A stretch of 64,000 nt of DNA from Bacillota bacterium (GCA_023441055.1 JAEZQY010000047.1:124001-188000); one strand, 5' to 3'; shown: positions 8,153 to 16,667, counted from the first letter of the stretch. Translations and numbers: made by a program. Notes: generated by a model from the sequence alone, not told the origin.

Positions 8153-9334
8153 ATGAGTACCCATCCCATTCGCGATATCTCGAATATCCTAATGAATAGC
8201 CAAACCAAATCCGGAGGAGCGTTGCGTAACGTGAAATCATCCTATGTCGGGATACTGTTGAACCGCGATTGGTACCGGGGGATTCCTACAGGCAAGACCA
8301 GGCACGAGGCATTGCTGCAATATGTCAGGACAGCTCGAATCCACGGCCTGACCCCCTGCTTCATCCAGCTGAGCGATCTGAAGCCTGGCGCTTCCAAGGT
8401 CGCCGCCTATGTGTACATGGATTGGAAATTCGTAAGGAAGCTTGTGCCCCTGCCTGCTGTCATTCACAATCGGGCCATCTACAAGAGCAGCGTATCTAAA
8501 GCGAAGCTGCACAACGTTGCCGCCTGCGGAACGATTGTGTACAATGCCTGCAATCGATACAGCAAAGGCTATATTCACAAGCTGCTGATGAAGCGCGAGG
8601 AGCTGCGTGTCCATCTGCCAGAGACAGAGCCAGCCACAGCAGAAAGCGTAGAACAGCTGATGCTGAGGCATCCTTCGCTTATCATTAAGCCCGATAACGG
8701 CAGCATCGGCAAAGGCATCATGCTGATCTCACAAGGCGATGACGGGAATTGGAAGCTCCGCCTGCGCAAGAACAACAAATTCCAAACCGTGATGCAATGG
8801 GAGAAGGAAGGACGCCTGCCGCTTCTTCTGATCAATCAGATCAAGGAGAAGAAATATCTAGTTCAGCAGCGATTGCCGCTAGCTACACGTTCAGGCAGGC
8901 CATTCGATATTCGCGTATCGGTGCAGCGCTGCCGCAGCGGAGAATGGCAGGTTACAGGCATGATAGGCAAGGTAGCCGCAGCCCGGTCCTTCCTCACCAA
9001 TGTCGCGCAGGGTGGACAAGTATATCCGCTGGAGCGGATTCTAGAAGCCTATCCCCAGTTGAATCTCGACACGGTCAGACAGGACATCTCGCGCTTCAGC
9101 CTACTTGTCGCCATACATCTTAGCAAGCATCTGCCGGAGCTGGCCGATATCGGACTGGATGTGGGAATTACCGAGCACGGCTTTCCCATGTTCATTGAAT
9201 GCAATGGGCGTGATCTGCGCTACAGCTTCTTGAGGGGCGGCATGCTGGAGGAATGGACTAGGACTTATGCGAATCCGATGGGTTATGCTGCCTATTTGCT
9301 CGAACAGCGGCGGGAGGCAGCGGTCGACAATTAA
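8153..9334 (+). CDS. YheC/YheD-family ATP-grasp protein (spore coat-associated type)
   Basis: Up to 393 residues. It shows the YheC/YheD order: an N-terminal region with VGILLNRDWYRGIPTGKTR, then PAVIHNRAIYK, an ATP-grasp core with LIIKPDNGSIGKGIML and YLVQQRLPL, then RPFDIRVSVQR and a late metal-binding segment MFIECNGRDLRYSF. The fold implies ATP-driven ligation of a carboxylate to an amine; substrates are not known. B. subtilis relatives are spore-coat associated. The start is uncertain: ATG 8153 has no clear site, while GTG 8231 lies 12 bases after GGAGGA and begins just before the conserved region. It diverges from the glycosyltransferase gene across a short gap and probably belongs to the same module. 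Confidence 0.8.
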   Translation: MSTHPIRDISNILMNSQTKSGGALRNVKSSYVGILLNRDWYRGIPTGKTRHEALLQYVRTARIHGLTPCFIQLSDLKPGASKVAAYVYMDWKFVRKLVPLPAVIHNRAIYKSSVSKAKLHNVAACGTIVYNACNRYSKGYIHKLLMKREELRVHLPETEPATAESVEQLMLRHPSLIIKPDNGSIGKGIMLISQGDDGNWKLRLRKNNKFQTVMQWEKEGRLPLLLINQIKEKKYLVQQRLPLATRSGRPFDIRVSVQRCRSGEWQVTGMIGKVAAARSFLTNVAQGGQVYPLERILEAYPQLNLDTVRQDISRFSLLVAIHLSKHLPELADIGLDVGITEHGFPMFIECNGRDLRYSFLRGGMLEEWTRTYANPMGYAAYLLEQRREAAVDN

Positions 9335-9430
9335 CTGCCTGTTGATTTGATCACACTTCTGTGTCAAGATATCGAGTATATCGAATCTTATGAACGAAAG
9401 TCTATTTGTTGTAGGAATAGGAGAACAGCG

Positions 9431-10222
9431 ATGCGGAAGGCAATTTTCAGGCTGTTGACAGAGCTCAGCTCACAGAAATGGATATCGGCGTGCACAGGAC
9501 GGCTCGCCAAGTCTGCGATGAGCAGACGATGGATTGCAAGCTTCGCTAAATCATATGGCATCTCCATTGAGGACGCAGAGAAAGAGTTGAGTGAATACGC
9601 ATCTCTCAATGACTTCTTCTCACGCAGACTGAAGCCCGGGCTTCGGCCGATTGACACGCATGCAAGGTCGGTCATCAGCCCGGTTGATGCCAAGCTGACT
9701 GGGATTGGACGAGTCGAGGGTGGTCGGATCATCAATGTCAAGGGGCAGGACTATACCTTAGAGGAATTGCTGAATCGCTCTCCTCGATCCGTCAACTTCA
9801 TGAACGGGTTCTATATGGTGCTCTATCTCAGCCCGACGGACTATCATCGCATTCACAGTCCAATAGCTGGGAGAATACTAGAGAGCGAGCATCTACCTGG
9901 CAAGGTGTATCCGGTCAACGATTTCGGCATGCGACATATGCGCAAGACGCTCAGCCGCAATGAGCGCTTAATAACCTATATCGGTGAGTATCATGCCCAG
10001 GTTGCTGTTGTGAAGGTCGGCGCGATGAATGTGAGCAGCATTCAATATGTGGAGTCACTCGGTGAGCGTGTGGACAAGGGTGATGAACTCGCCTACTTCG
10101 AATTCGGCTCTACCGTCGTGCTGCTGCTAGAATCAGGCGCGTTCAACGTTCGTCCCGACCTAATGCTCAACAGCAAGATCAAGATGGGGGAGGCCGTAGG
10201 AGAATGGATTGTTGACCGTTGA
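9431..10222 (+). CDS. psd: Phosphatidylserine decarboxylase proenzyme
   Basis: 263 residues, the length of Bacillus Psd. It decarboxylates phosphatidylserine to phosphatidylethanolamine at the membrane using a pyruvoyl group. Visible motifs: SLNDFFSRRLKPG, ISPVDAK carrying the catalytic Asp, DYHRIHSP with the catalytic His, and FGST near the C-terminus, where self-cleavage before Ser makes the beta and alpha chains. The start ATG 9431 has AGGAG 8 bases upstream; the frame extends further but without a site. It lies 97 bases after the ATP-grasp gene in the same direction. No pssA gene is adjacent. Confidence 0.93.
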   Translation: MRKAIFRLLTELSSQKWISACTGRLAKSAMSRRWIASFAKSYGISIEDAEKELSEYASLNDFFSRRLKPGLRPIDTHARSVISPVDAKLTGIGRVEGGRIINVKGQDYTLEELLNRSPRSVNFMNGFYMVLYLSPTDYHRIHSPIAGRILESEHLPGKVYPVNDFGMRHMRKTLSRNERLITYIGEYHAQVAVVKVGAMNVSSIQYVESLGERVDKGDELAYFEFGSTVVLLLESGAFNVRPDLMLNSKIKMGEAVGEWIVDR

Positions 10223-10256
10223 ATCAATTTCAGTACTACGCTTATGAAATTGATTC
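10221..10256. repeat. Short palindrome related to the trxA-leader element
   Basis: Perfect 12-bp arms GAATCAATTTCA and TGAAATTGATTC around a 12-base centre. It begins inside the psd stop codon. Its ends and the inner ACTACGC and TTATGAAATTG blocks match the ends of the 118-bp element at 52111-52228, as if the middle had been deleted. No T-run follows on either strand, so it is not an ordinary terminator. Confidence 0.6.
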
Positions 10257-10292
10257 CGTTCTCAATAAATTTCATACTTCGGAGAAACTAAC

Positions 10293-11504
10293 ATGCAGAA
10301 TAAACAAACGATCTATTCCATTCTATTCACGATCAGCTTCGTGCACTTATTGAATGACACTATCCAATCGGTCATTCCCGCTATCTTCCCAATTCTCAAG
10401 GATTCCATGAATCTGACCTACCTGCAGATTGGTCTGATTGGGTTCACGCTTAACTTCACCGCCTCTCTCCTGCAGCCTGTTGTCGGATTGTATACGGACG
10501 CGAAGCCGACACCCGGACTTCTGCCGCTGGGGATGGTGTCTACCTTCCTGGGGACGATAGGGCTCACATTCGCTCCCAATTATACAATGATCCTCGTATC
10601 TGTGTTCTTGATCGGGATCGGGTCTGCTGTGTTCCATCCGGAGGGCGCGCGTGTGGCGAATATGGCGGCCGGCGGCCGCAGGGGACTGGCTCAATCGATC
10701 TTCCAGGTTGGCGGAAATTCGGGACAAGCGCTCGCGCCAATCATGACCGCGCTCATCTTCGTCCCGCTCGGACAGTTCGGAGCGGTCTGGTTCACATTAG
10801 TCGCATTCATCGCGATCATGGTCCAGAGCTATGTGGCGCGCTGGTACAAGCGCATTCTGATCGAACGGCCGAGACAGAGAGGCGCGGCGTCCGTGAAGTC
10901 CCGCAATCCGGAGCGGAGCCGTAGGATCACAGCAGCGATCATCCTGCTGATCTTCTTCATCTTCGCCCGTTCCTGGTATCACGGAGCAGTCTCGACCTAC
11001 TATCCCTTCTTCTTGATAGAGGTTCATGGCTTGAAGCTGGATCATGCACAGATCTTCATCTTCGTCTTCCTGGCTTTCGGCGCGGTCGGCACCTTCATTG
11101 GCGGACCATTATCCGACCGGTTCGGCAGAAGAACGCTTATGCTCGCATCCTTGCTCGGACCTGCGCCATTCGCATTCCTGCTGCCGTATGTATCCACCGC
11201 ATGGGCATATCCAATTCTAGCAGTCATCGGTCTCCTGCTGCTCTCCAGCTTCTCTGTCATGATCGTATACGCCCAGGAGCTTATCCCAGGCAAGATCGGC
11301 ACAGTCTCTGGCTTAATGATGGGATTAGCCTTCGGCCTCGGCGCGATCGGCTCTGCTGCGCTCGGTGGACTCGCCGACCTGTTCAGTGTCAAGATGATCC
11401 TGGAGTGGAGCGCGGTTCTGCCGCTGTTCGGACTGCTCGTGTTCCTACTGCCTTCGGACAAGACCTTGAAGCTATGGGCCGAGGAAGACGCGGCTGCAAG
11501 CTAA
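10293..11504 (+). CDS. MFS efflux transporter, fosmidomycin-resistance (Fsr) type
   Basis: 403 residues and 12 predicted membrane segments. The start (SFVHLLNDTIQSVIPAIFP) and the following LTYLQIGLIGFTLN and QPVVGLYTD segments are typical of the Fsr family of drug-exporting MFS proteins. A second MFS loop, GGPLSDRFGRR, follows segment 8. A CGGAGAAAC site precedes the ATG. It is separated from psd by the palindrome at 10221 and converges on the MocR gene, with the two stop codons overlapping by 4 bases. The substrate is unknown. Confidence 0.85.
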   Translation: MQNKQTIYSILFTISFVHLLNDTIQSVIPAIFPILKDSMNLTYLQIGLIGFTLNFTASLLQPVVGLYTDAKPTPGLLPLGMVSTFLGTIGLTFAPNYTMILVSVFLIGIGSAVFHPEGARVANMAAGGRRGLAQSIFQVGGNSGQALAPIMTALIFVPLGQFGAVWFTLVAFIAIMVQSYVARWYKRILIERPRQRGAASVKSRNPERSRRITAAIILLIFFIFARSWYHGAVSTYYPFFLIEVHGLKLDHAQIFIFVFLAFGAVGTFIGGPLSDRFGRRTLMLASLLGPAPFAFLLPYVSTAWAYPILAVIGLLLLSSFSVMIVYAQELIPGKIGTVSGLMMGLAFGLGAIGSAALGGLADLFSVKMILEWSAVLPLFGLLVFLLPSDKTLKLWAEEDAAAS

Positions 11505-13003
11505 TCTAATCCATCTGCGGCTGCGCGCAGCCGCTGTGCGCCTTGGATGAGCGATTGCTCATCCAAGTGCGCGAATCCGAAGCATGCACTTGGAACCGGA
11601 TCGCCTGCATGATAGCTCCTGCAGTCCACGAATCGGACACCGTTCTCTTCACACAGCGCCATATACCGATCCATCGAGATTGAAGGATGCTTCCACCTTG
11701 CGTATAGGTGCAGCCCCCCGTCGGTATCCTGAATATCGAACAACTCCCCGACATGCGTCTGCAGCAATGACTGCAATAGCTCATGCCTGCGCTTGTACAC
11801 CCGCCGCATCCTGCGCAGATGCCGTTCGTACAATCCCCGAGACATGAACTCCGCCAGCGCCCGCTGCTCCAATATAGAGGATGGATGCGGCTCAAGCAGC
11901 TGCTTGGCCTTCAGGAAGTGCGTTCGCCATGATCGTGGCAGCACGACATAGGCTAGACGATTATCCTGCATCATCGTCCGTGAGAATGTACCTATGAACG
12001 CCACCCTGTCCGCTTGATCCAGCGCCTTCAACGGCTCCAGCGGCCTTCCCTTATAGCGATGCTCACTGTCGTAATCATCCTCAATAATCAGCGCGCCTGC
12101 TTGATCTGCCCAACGTAAGAGCCGCAATCTCCGCTCCATAGACAGGATAGCCCCAGTAGGGAATTGCCGGCCTGTTGTAGTCAGCAGCAGTCGCGCATCC
12201 GTAAGCGTATCCTCGAACACCATTCCCTCCCGGTCCACAGGATACAGCTCAAGCTGACCACCAGCTGCCAGGATTGCTCGGCGGTTCCCCAGATAATGCG
12301 GATTCTCAACAGCCACTAGATCGCCTGGATTAACACTCAGTTGAACGAGCAGCGTAATCGCTTGCTGTGAACCATTCACAATGACCACATCATCCGTATC
12401 CGCCATTACCCCTCTCGTACGTCGCAGATGCTGCGCGATCCCCTCCCTCAGCGGACCATAACCCTCCGTCTCGAACGCATTGCTTAATTGACTGTTATAC
12501 GATTCGCGTACCTGTTCATACATCAAGCGATTCCATTCCTTAGCGGGAAAATACCCCAGATCGACTCTTCCTAATAGGAATTCGATCGGCACCTGCCCAC
12601 CCGGACATGGTCGTCCCCGATGCGAGCGCAGCAGAGGCTGCTGACGCAGCCTATTACCCCAGGTCGAGAGCTCTACCTCGCCCTCCTTGCCGTCCAGCTC
12701 CATGACTCCCGCATGACTCGTCCGGTCAGAAGTATGGGCTGCCAGCTTATACATCCCATGCATCACATAGGTCCCGCTCCCCTCACGCGCATAGGTATAG
12801 CCTTGCGAATTCAGACGATCATAGACCAGATTGACCGTTCCTCGCGAGAGTCCATATTGCTCTGCCAGCGAGCGGCTCGAAGGCAGCCTGCAGTCCGCTT
12901 CCAGCCGACCGCTGACGATATCGTCCTTGATCGCTTGGAACATCGCTTCCGATTTCAGTCCATGCCTGGCCAAGTATGTTTCAAATTTGATTTGGAAGTC
13001 CAC
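11501..13003 (-). CDS. MocR/GabR-type regulator lacking the PLP-binding lysine
   Basis: About 500 residues: an N-terminal GntR winged helix (LPSSRSLAEQYGLSRGT), a linker, and a type-I aminotransferase-fold effector domain with ENPHYLG and IIEDDYDSEHRY. In MocR proteins the cofactor lysine lies in GTFSK; here the matching stretch reads GTFSRTMMQDNRLAY, and the codon at 11978-11980 is CGG (Arg). The usual TPSHQ-type loop is also altered (TTGRQFPTG). It therefore probably cannot form the internal aldimine and may bind PLP non-covalently or another ligand. The start is GTG 13003 (AGGTGA 8 bases upstream) or GTG 13015. It diverges from a PNPOx-like gene, its likely target. Confidence 0.85.
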   Translation of the reverse strand: MDFQIKFETYLARHGLKSEAMFQAIKDDIVSGRLEADCRLPSSRSLAEQYGLSRGTVNLVYDRLNSQGYTYAREGSGTYVMHGMYKLAAHTSDRTSHAGVMELDGKEGEVELSTWGNRLRQQPLLRSHRGRPCPGGQVPIEFLLGRVDLGYFPAKEWNRLMYEQVRESYNSQLSNAFETEGYGPLREGIAQHLRRTRGVMADTDDVVIVNGSQQAITLLVQLSVNPGDLVAVENPHYLGNRRAILAAGGQLELYPVDREGMVFEDTLTDARLLLTTTGRQFPTGAILSMERRLRLLRWADQAGALIIEDDYDSEHRYKGRPLEPLKALDQADRVAFIGTFSRTMMQDNRLAYVVLPRSWRTHFLKAKQLLEPHPSSILEQRALAEFMSRGLYERHLRRMRRVYKRRHELLQSLLQTHVGELFDIQDTDGGLHLYARWKHPSISMDRYMALCEENGVRFVDCRSYHAGDPVPSACFGFAHLDEQSLIQGAQRLRAAADGLD

Positions 13004-13042
13004 TGCGCACGTCACCTACACAATAATTGGTATAATGGAATT

Positions 13043-13071
13043 AATATAAAGTGGATCTTTTTATATGTCAA
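13043..13071 (-). promoter_or_regulatory. Sigma-A-type promoter of the mocR gene
   Basis: On the minus strand TTGACA (13066-13071) and TATATT (13043-13048) are separated by exactly 17 bases, about 40 bases before the mocR start. The same spacer carries TATAAT at 13031-13036 on the plus strand, facing the PNPOx-like gene, so the divergent promoters overlap, as expected for an autoregulating MocR protein. Confidence 0.65.
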
Positions 13072-13124
13072 TATTCCCGATACACTCTTTATCAATTAAG
13101 AAGAGAATATTACAGGGGGAAGAC

Positions 13125-13751
13125 ATGATGAGAAGAAAAGAATTCAATATCGAGCAGCAAGCAGAGATTGAGGCTTTCCTGCATGAGATCGGCTACGGAT
13201 TCCTTGGTACGCTATCCGAAGAGGGCTGGCCGCTGGTCATTCCGCTTAACTTTGTCTATTATCAGGAGGCTGTCTACTTCCACGGCAGTAAGCTCGGCGA
13301 GAAGATGCGTTCCCTTGCAGCGGATAACCGGGTTAGCTTCTCTGTTGCGCGGGAATTCTCGCAGATTCCCTCCTATTGGAGCGATCCGAAATTCGCCTGC
13401 CCCGCTACCTTATTCTTCAAGTCGGTCCTCATTCGGGGCCGGGCCGAGCTGCTGACAGACCTCACGGAGAAGGCCGAGGCGCTGACTGCCTTCATGGAGA
13501 AGCTGCAGCCGGAAGGCGGCTACGAGCAGATCAGTCCGCTGGATCCGGGCTATGCCAAGCATCTTCTAGGCACCGCTGTCGTGAAGATCGCCATAACAGA
13601 CATCTCCGCTAAGTTTAAATTTGGTCAGAATTTGAAGGAGGAGCGCATGCAGAGGCTTATCGGGGAGCTCCAGGAGCGAGGCGAGCCCCTCGACGAGGAG
13701 ACAATCAGCCTCATGCAGCGCTATTGTCCACGTCACAAGCAGGGGCAGTAG
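13125..13751 (+). CDS. FMN-binding pyridoxamine 5'-phosphate oxidase-like protein
   Basis: 208 residues with the split-barrel flavin fold of the PNPOx-like/NimA group: an EIEAFLHEIGYGFLGTLSE beginning, PLVIPLNFVYY, VYFHGSKLGEKM and NRVSFSV. These bind FMN or a related cofactor in small dimeric oxidoreductases. True PNPO activity is not implied. ATG 13125 is preferred because AGGGGGAAG lies just upstream; the longer frame from 13065 runs through the promoter region. It is divergent from the MocR gene and is followed by tandem 23-bp repeats and an aminotransferase gene, a small group of vitamin B6-related functions. Confidence 0.8.
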   Translation: MMRRKEFNIEQQAEIEAFLHEIGYGFLGTLSEEGWPLVIPLNFVYYQEAVYFHGSKLGEKMRSLAADNRVSFSVAREFSQIPSYWSDPKFACPATLFFKSVLIRGRAELLTDLTEKAEALTAFMEKLQPEGGYEQISPLDPGYAKHLLGTAVVKIAITDISAKFKFGQNLKEERMQRLIGELQERGEPLDEETISLMQRYCPRHKQGQ

Positions 13752-13754
13752 AGC

Positions 13755-13811
13755 TGACTGCTATCAGCAACGAAGGGTGACTGCCGTCAGCAACGAAGGG
13801 TGACTGCTGAC
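13755..13811. repeat. Tandem 23-bp repeats upstream of the aminotransferase gene
   Basis: Two copies (13755-13777 and 13778-13800) differ at 2 positions, and a third partial copy (TGACTGCTGAC) follows. The unit begins TGACTGC and ends CAACGAAGGG. The array ends at the aminotransferase promoter (possible GTGACT at 13800-13805, 17 bases, TATAAT at 13823-13828), so it could be a regulator-binding array. Confidence 0.7.
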
Positions 13812-13859
13812 TTATAAAATGGTATAATATGCGCAGTAAATTCGGAAGGATGACAAGTG

Positions 13860-15152
13860 ATGAATCCATTGGCGCAGTCATTAAATGAAACGATCCAGAG
13901 AGAGAATCCGCACGTGTACGACATGCTGTCTTCATTAGGCAGGGAGATCTACTTCCCCAAGGAAGGGATTCTAAGCCAATCTGCAGAGGCGGCCAAGAAG
14001 GCAACCAGATTCAACGCTACAATCGGTATCGCGCTGGAGAACAAGAAGCCGATGCATCTTCGCGTCATCCAAGAGAGCCTGTCCGCCTATGAACCCAAGG
14101 ATCTGTATCCGTACGCCCCTCCAGCTGGCAAGCCGGAGCTGCGCGAGGCTTGGCGCGTCAAGATGCTGAAGGATAATCCATCGATGCAGGGGATCAAGAT
14201 CTGCAATCCGATTGTGTCCAATGCTCTGACGCATGGTCTGTCTGTCGTTGCCGATCTGTTCTTGGAGCCTGGCGATCGCGTCATCATTCCAGATAAGAAT
14301 TGGGAGAACTATGAATTAACATTCGGTCTTCGCCGCGGTGCGGAGATGGTCTATTACCCGTTATATAACGAGCAAGGCAAGTTCAATGCAGAGGGGCTGC
14401 AAGACGCTATTCTGGCGCAGAAGGACATCGGTAAGGCCCTGGTCCTACTGAACTTCCCGAACAATCCGACTGGTTATACGCCGAGCGTCGCTGAGGGAGA
14501 TGCCATTCTTGCGGCCATTAAAGCTGGTGCCGAGCAAGGCATAAATGTAGTAGTGGCAACAGACGACGCATACTTCGGCTTATTCTTCGAGGACTCGCTG
14601 CATGAATCACTGTTCGGCAAGCTGGCCAATCTACATCCGCGCGTACTTGCCATCAAGATCGACGGGGCAACCAAGGAGGATTATGTATGGGGCTTCCGAG
14701 TAGGCTTCATTACGTACACCGCTGAATCCGATGCGTTGCTCAGCGCGCTGGAGCAGAAGACGATGGGCATTATACGGGCTACCATATCCAGCGGCCCACA
14801 TCCCTCGCAAACGTTCGTCCTAAGGGCGTTGCAATCGCATGATTTCGAGACGCAGCGCGCGCAGAAGTTCGACATTATGAAGCGCCGCGCTAATCTGGTG
14901 AAGGATGTATTAGACGGCAACAGCAAATTCGCTCAGGAGTGGAAGTACTACCCCTTCAATTCCGGCTACTTCATGTGCCTGAAGCTGAGGCGCGCAGACG
15001 CCGAGACGCTGCGTCAGCACCTGCTTAATGAATACGGCATCGGTACGATTGCACTAGGGAAGACCGATCTTCGCATCGCCTTCTCCTGTATCGAGGATGC
15101 GGACATTCTAGAGCTGTTCGAGTTGATCTACAAGGCCGCTACTGAAGTGTAA
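13860..15152 (+). CDS. Fold-type I aminotransferase (class I/II)
   Basis: 430 residues. PLP-dependent aminotransferase motifs are present: NFPNNPTGY near residue 199, ATDDAYFG near 234 and a KIDGATKEDYVWGFRVGF block with the probable Schiff-base lysine at K272, followed by Arg. It opens with an unusually long N-terminal segment (about 80 residues before LYPYAPPAGKPELR). The amino donor and acceptor cannot be told from sequence. The start ATG 13860 follows GGAAGG; a GTG directly before it is the alternative. TATAAT at 13823 gives it its own promoter. It ends at a strong bidirectional terminator. Confidence 0.85.
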   Translation: MNPLAQSLNETIQRENPHVYDMLSSLGREIYFPKEGILSQSAEAAKKATRFNATIGIALENKKPMHLRVIQESLSAYEPKDLYPYAPPAGKPELREAWRVKMLKDNPSMQGIKICNPIVSNALTHGLSVVADLFLEPGDRVIIPDKNWENYELTFGLRRGAEMVYYPLYNEQGKFNAEGLQDAILAQKDIGKALVLLNFPNNPTGYTPSVAEGDAILAAIKAGAEQGINVVVATDDAYFGLFFEDSLHESLFGKLANLHPRVLAIKIDGATKEDYVWGFRVGFITYTAESDALLSALEQKTMGIIRATISSGPHPSQTFVLRALQSHDFETQRAQKFDIMKRRANLVKDVLDGNSKFAQEWKYYPFNSGYFMCLKLRRADAETLRQHLLNEYGIGTIALGKTDLRIAFSCIEDADILELFELIYKAATEV

Positions 15153-15395
15153 GGTTGGATGTTGCAAATATCCCACATTATTCAGTTCAATTGTGTGATG
15201 GAAACGAATTTGTTGCTAATATCCAGCATTCGTTACTGGAATCGTTAATTTCCATGCGATATTTCTACTATTGTTGGATATCCGTAACATTTAGCGGCTA
15301 TTCACAGGATTCAACCTATAAAGTTGGATATTCGCAACAATCCGAGCGAACTGACCTACTCCCAACTGCAACAATTAATAAATGCGATATTATCA
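15153..15395. repeat. Gene-free spacer with four copies of a 16-bp motif
   Basis: The motif GTTGCNAATATCCNRC occurs at 15160-15175 and 15212-15227, and in inverted form (GTTGGATATYCGYAAC) at 15273-15288 and 15323-15338. Start-to-start distances are 52, 61 and 50 bases. No credible gene lies here; an 89-codon open frame runs through the following terminator. Confidence 0.65.
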
Positions 15396-15434
15396 AACAA
15401 GTCCCCTATCCGTTGATCGGATAGGGGACTTGTT
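15396..15434. terminator. Strong bidirectional terminator
   Basis: A perfect 17-bp stem AACAAGTCCCCTATCCG with a 5-base loop, followed on the plus strand by GGTTTATTT and flanked on the minus strand by a T-rich run. It lies between the convergent aminotransferase and SLH genes. Confidence 0.85.
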
Positions 15435-15437
15435 GGT

Positions 15438-16667
15438 TTATTTGAGCTCAATTGCCGTTACAATCTGTGTATTCCCTTGCTTGGTGCCCTTCAGCACGAT
15501 GGTGCGATCTAAGATCAGAATCTGATTGGCCGGAGTCACCGTCACTTGCTCGGATACCTCGAACAGCTTCACAGTTGTCTGATTATTCACCGTCTGCGAC
15601 AGCGCGATCGTAGCAATCTTGCCGCTGGTGTTCATCGTGTGATATTGGTACTTGCCCTCCTCGGAGAACGTAGTTACCGGGACGGAGTTATCCGTTATTG
15701 GCTTCGTCACCTCGATGAAGATAACCACATTATTATAGGACTTCGCAGAGATGACATCGCCAACCTTCAGCTCAGAGGCTGCCACCTTCGCGCCGTTACG
15801 GAAGATGAAGGCATTCGGATCAACGATATAAGCGGTAATATGGCCGTTATGGTTAAGCGTCAAAGTTGCATTATTAACTACAGCTGCAATGGTGCCCTTG
15901 ATGCCTGTGCCTGGTCCGTTCTCGCTGTCCGGCTGCTGGTCGTCCATGCGTCCGAGCAGCGCGGCCAGTTCAGCGCGGCTTACCGAGCGATTCGGGCGGA
16001 AGCTGCCGTCCGTATATCCGCTGATCAAGCCCTTCTCCAGCGCGACCGCCACATAGCCTACCGCACCGGCCGGGATGTCCTTACTGTCGTTGAATGGCAG
16101 CTTTACGTTCATCTTGGCCTTCGCTTCGCCCTCGAGCTTCATCGCCTTCACCAGCAGCATGGTCGCCCATAAGCGATCCGCGGCCTTCTCCGGCTGTACA
16201 TGTGTCTCAGACTCGAGGAACAAATCATTCTCCAGCGCTAGAGCTACATAACCGACTGCATTCGGAAACTTGCGTTCAATCGTATCCGCATCCTTGAAAT
16301 TAAGGTCAGTAGCCTGCTTGGCAGCTGATTCCGCCGAATCTCGCAGACCCATCATTCGAACCGCGGCGATAATCGCCTCGATGCGCTTGACCGCCTGATT
16401 CGGACGGAAGGTCCCGTCGTCATAGCCGTCGAACACGCGATCAGCAGCGAGCTTAGCTATATGCTTACGCGCCCATTCTACCCCTCTTAAATCATCGAAA
16501 TCAATCTTGATCTCAATCTTCTGGACGTTCTTGCCATTATTCGACTTCCCCTTATTCTTGCCGTTATGGTCGTTATGCGCGAACGCAGAGCTCGCCCCAC
16601 CTAATAGCATCAGTACTGCAAGCGCTAGAATCAGCGATTGCTTCCAGATCTTCCTCTTCACATTCAT
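15438..16667 (-). CDS. SLH-domain cell-surface protein
   Basis: 409 residues. A signal peptide (basic start, hydrophobic core, cleavage near SSAFA) is followed by a short Asn/Lys/Gly-rich stretch and three S-layer homology domains. SLH1 has FDGYDDGTFRPNQAVKR, SLH2 is diverged (FPNAVGYVALALENDLF), and SLH3 has ISGYTDGSFRPNRSVSR. These bind pyruvylated secondary wall polymer. The remaining 180 residues are beta-rich (GTIAAVVNNATLTLNHNG, ELKVGDVISAK) and of unknown function, resembling small repeat domains of other Paenibacillus wall proteins. ATG 16667 has GGAGGG 7 bases upstream. The protein lies downstream of a helicase gene but after a 164-base gap and is probably transcribed alone. Confidence 0.88.
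   Translation of the reverse strand: MNVKRKIWKQSLILALAVLMLLGGASSAFAHNDHNGKNKGKSNNGKNVQKIEIKIDFDDLRGVEWARKHIAKLAADRVFDGYDDGTFRPNQAVKRIEAIIAAVRMMGLRDSAESAAKQATDLNFKDADTIERKFPNAVGYVALALENDLFLESETHVQPEKAADRLWATMLLVKAMKLEGEAKAKMNVKLPFNDSKDIPAGAVGYVAVALEKGLISGYTDGSFRPNRSVSRAELAALLGRMDDQQPDSENGPGTGIKGTIAAVVNNATLTLNHNGHITAYIVDPNAFIFRNGAKVAASELKVGDVISAKSYNNVVIFIEVTKPITDNSVPVTTFSEEGKYQYHTMNTSGKIATIALSQTVNNQTTVKLFEVSEQVTVTPANQILILDRTIVLKGTKQGNTQIVTAIELK

Noticed and set aside
15160..15338. Possible CRISPR-like array from the 50-60 base spacing
   Set aside because: Motif is only 16 bp, degenerate, and occurs in both orientations.
15155..15424. 89-codon open frame after the aminotransferase gene
   Set aside because: It runs through the motif array and the terminator stem, has no ribosome-binding site and looks unlike a protein.
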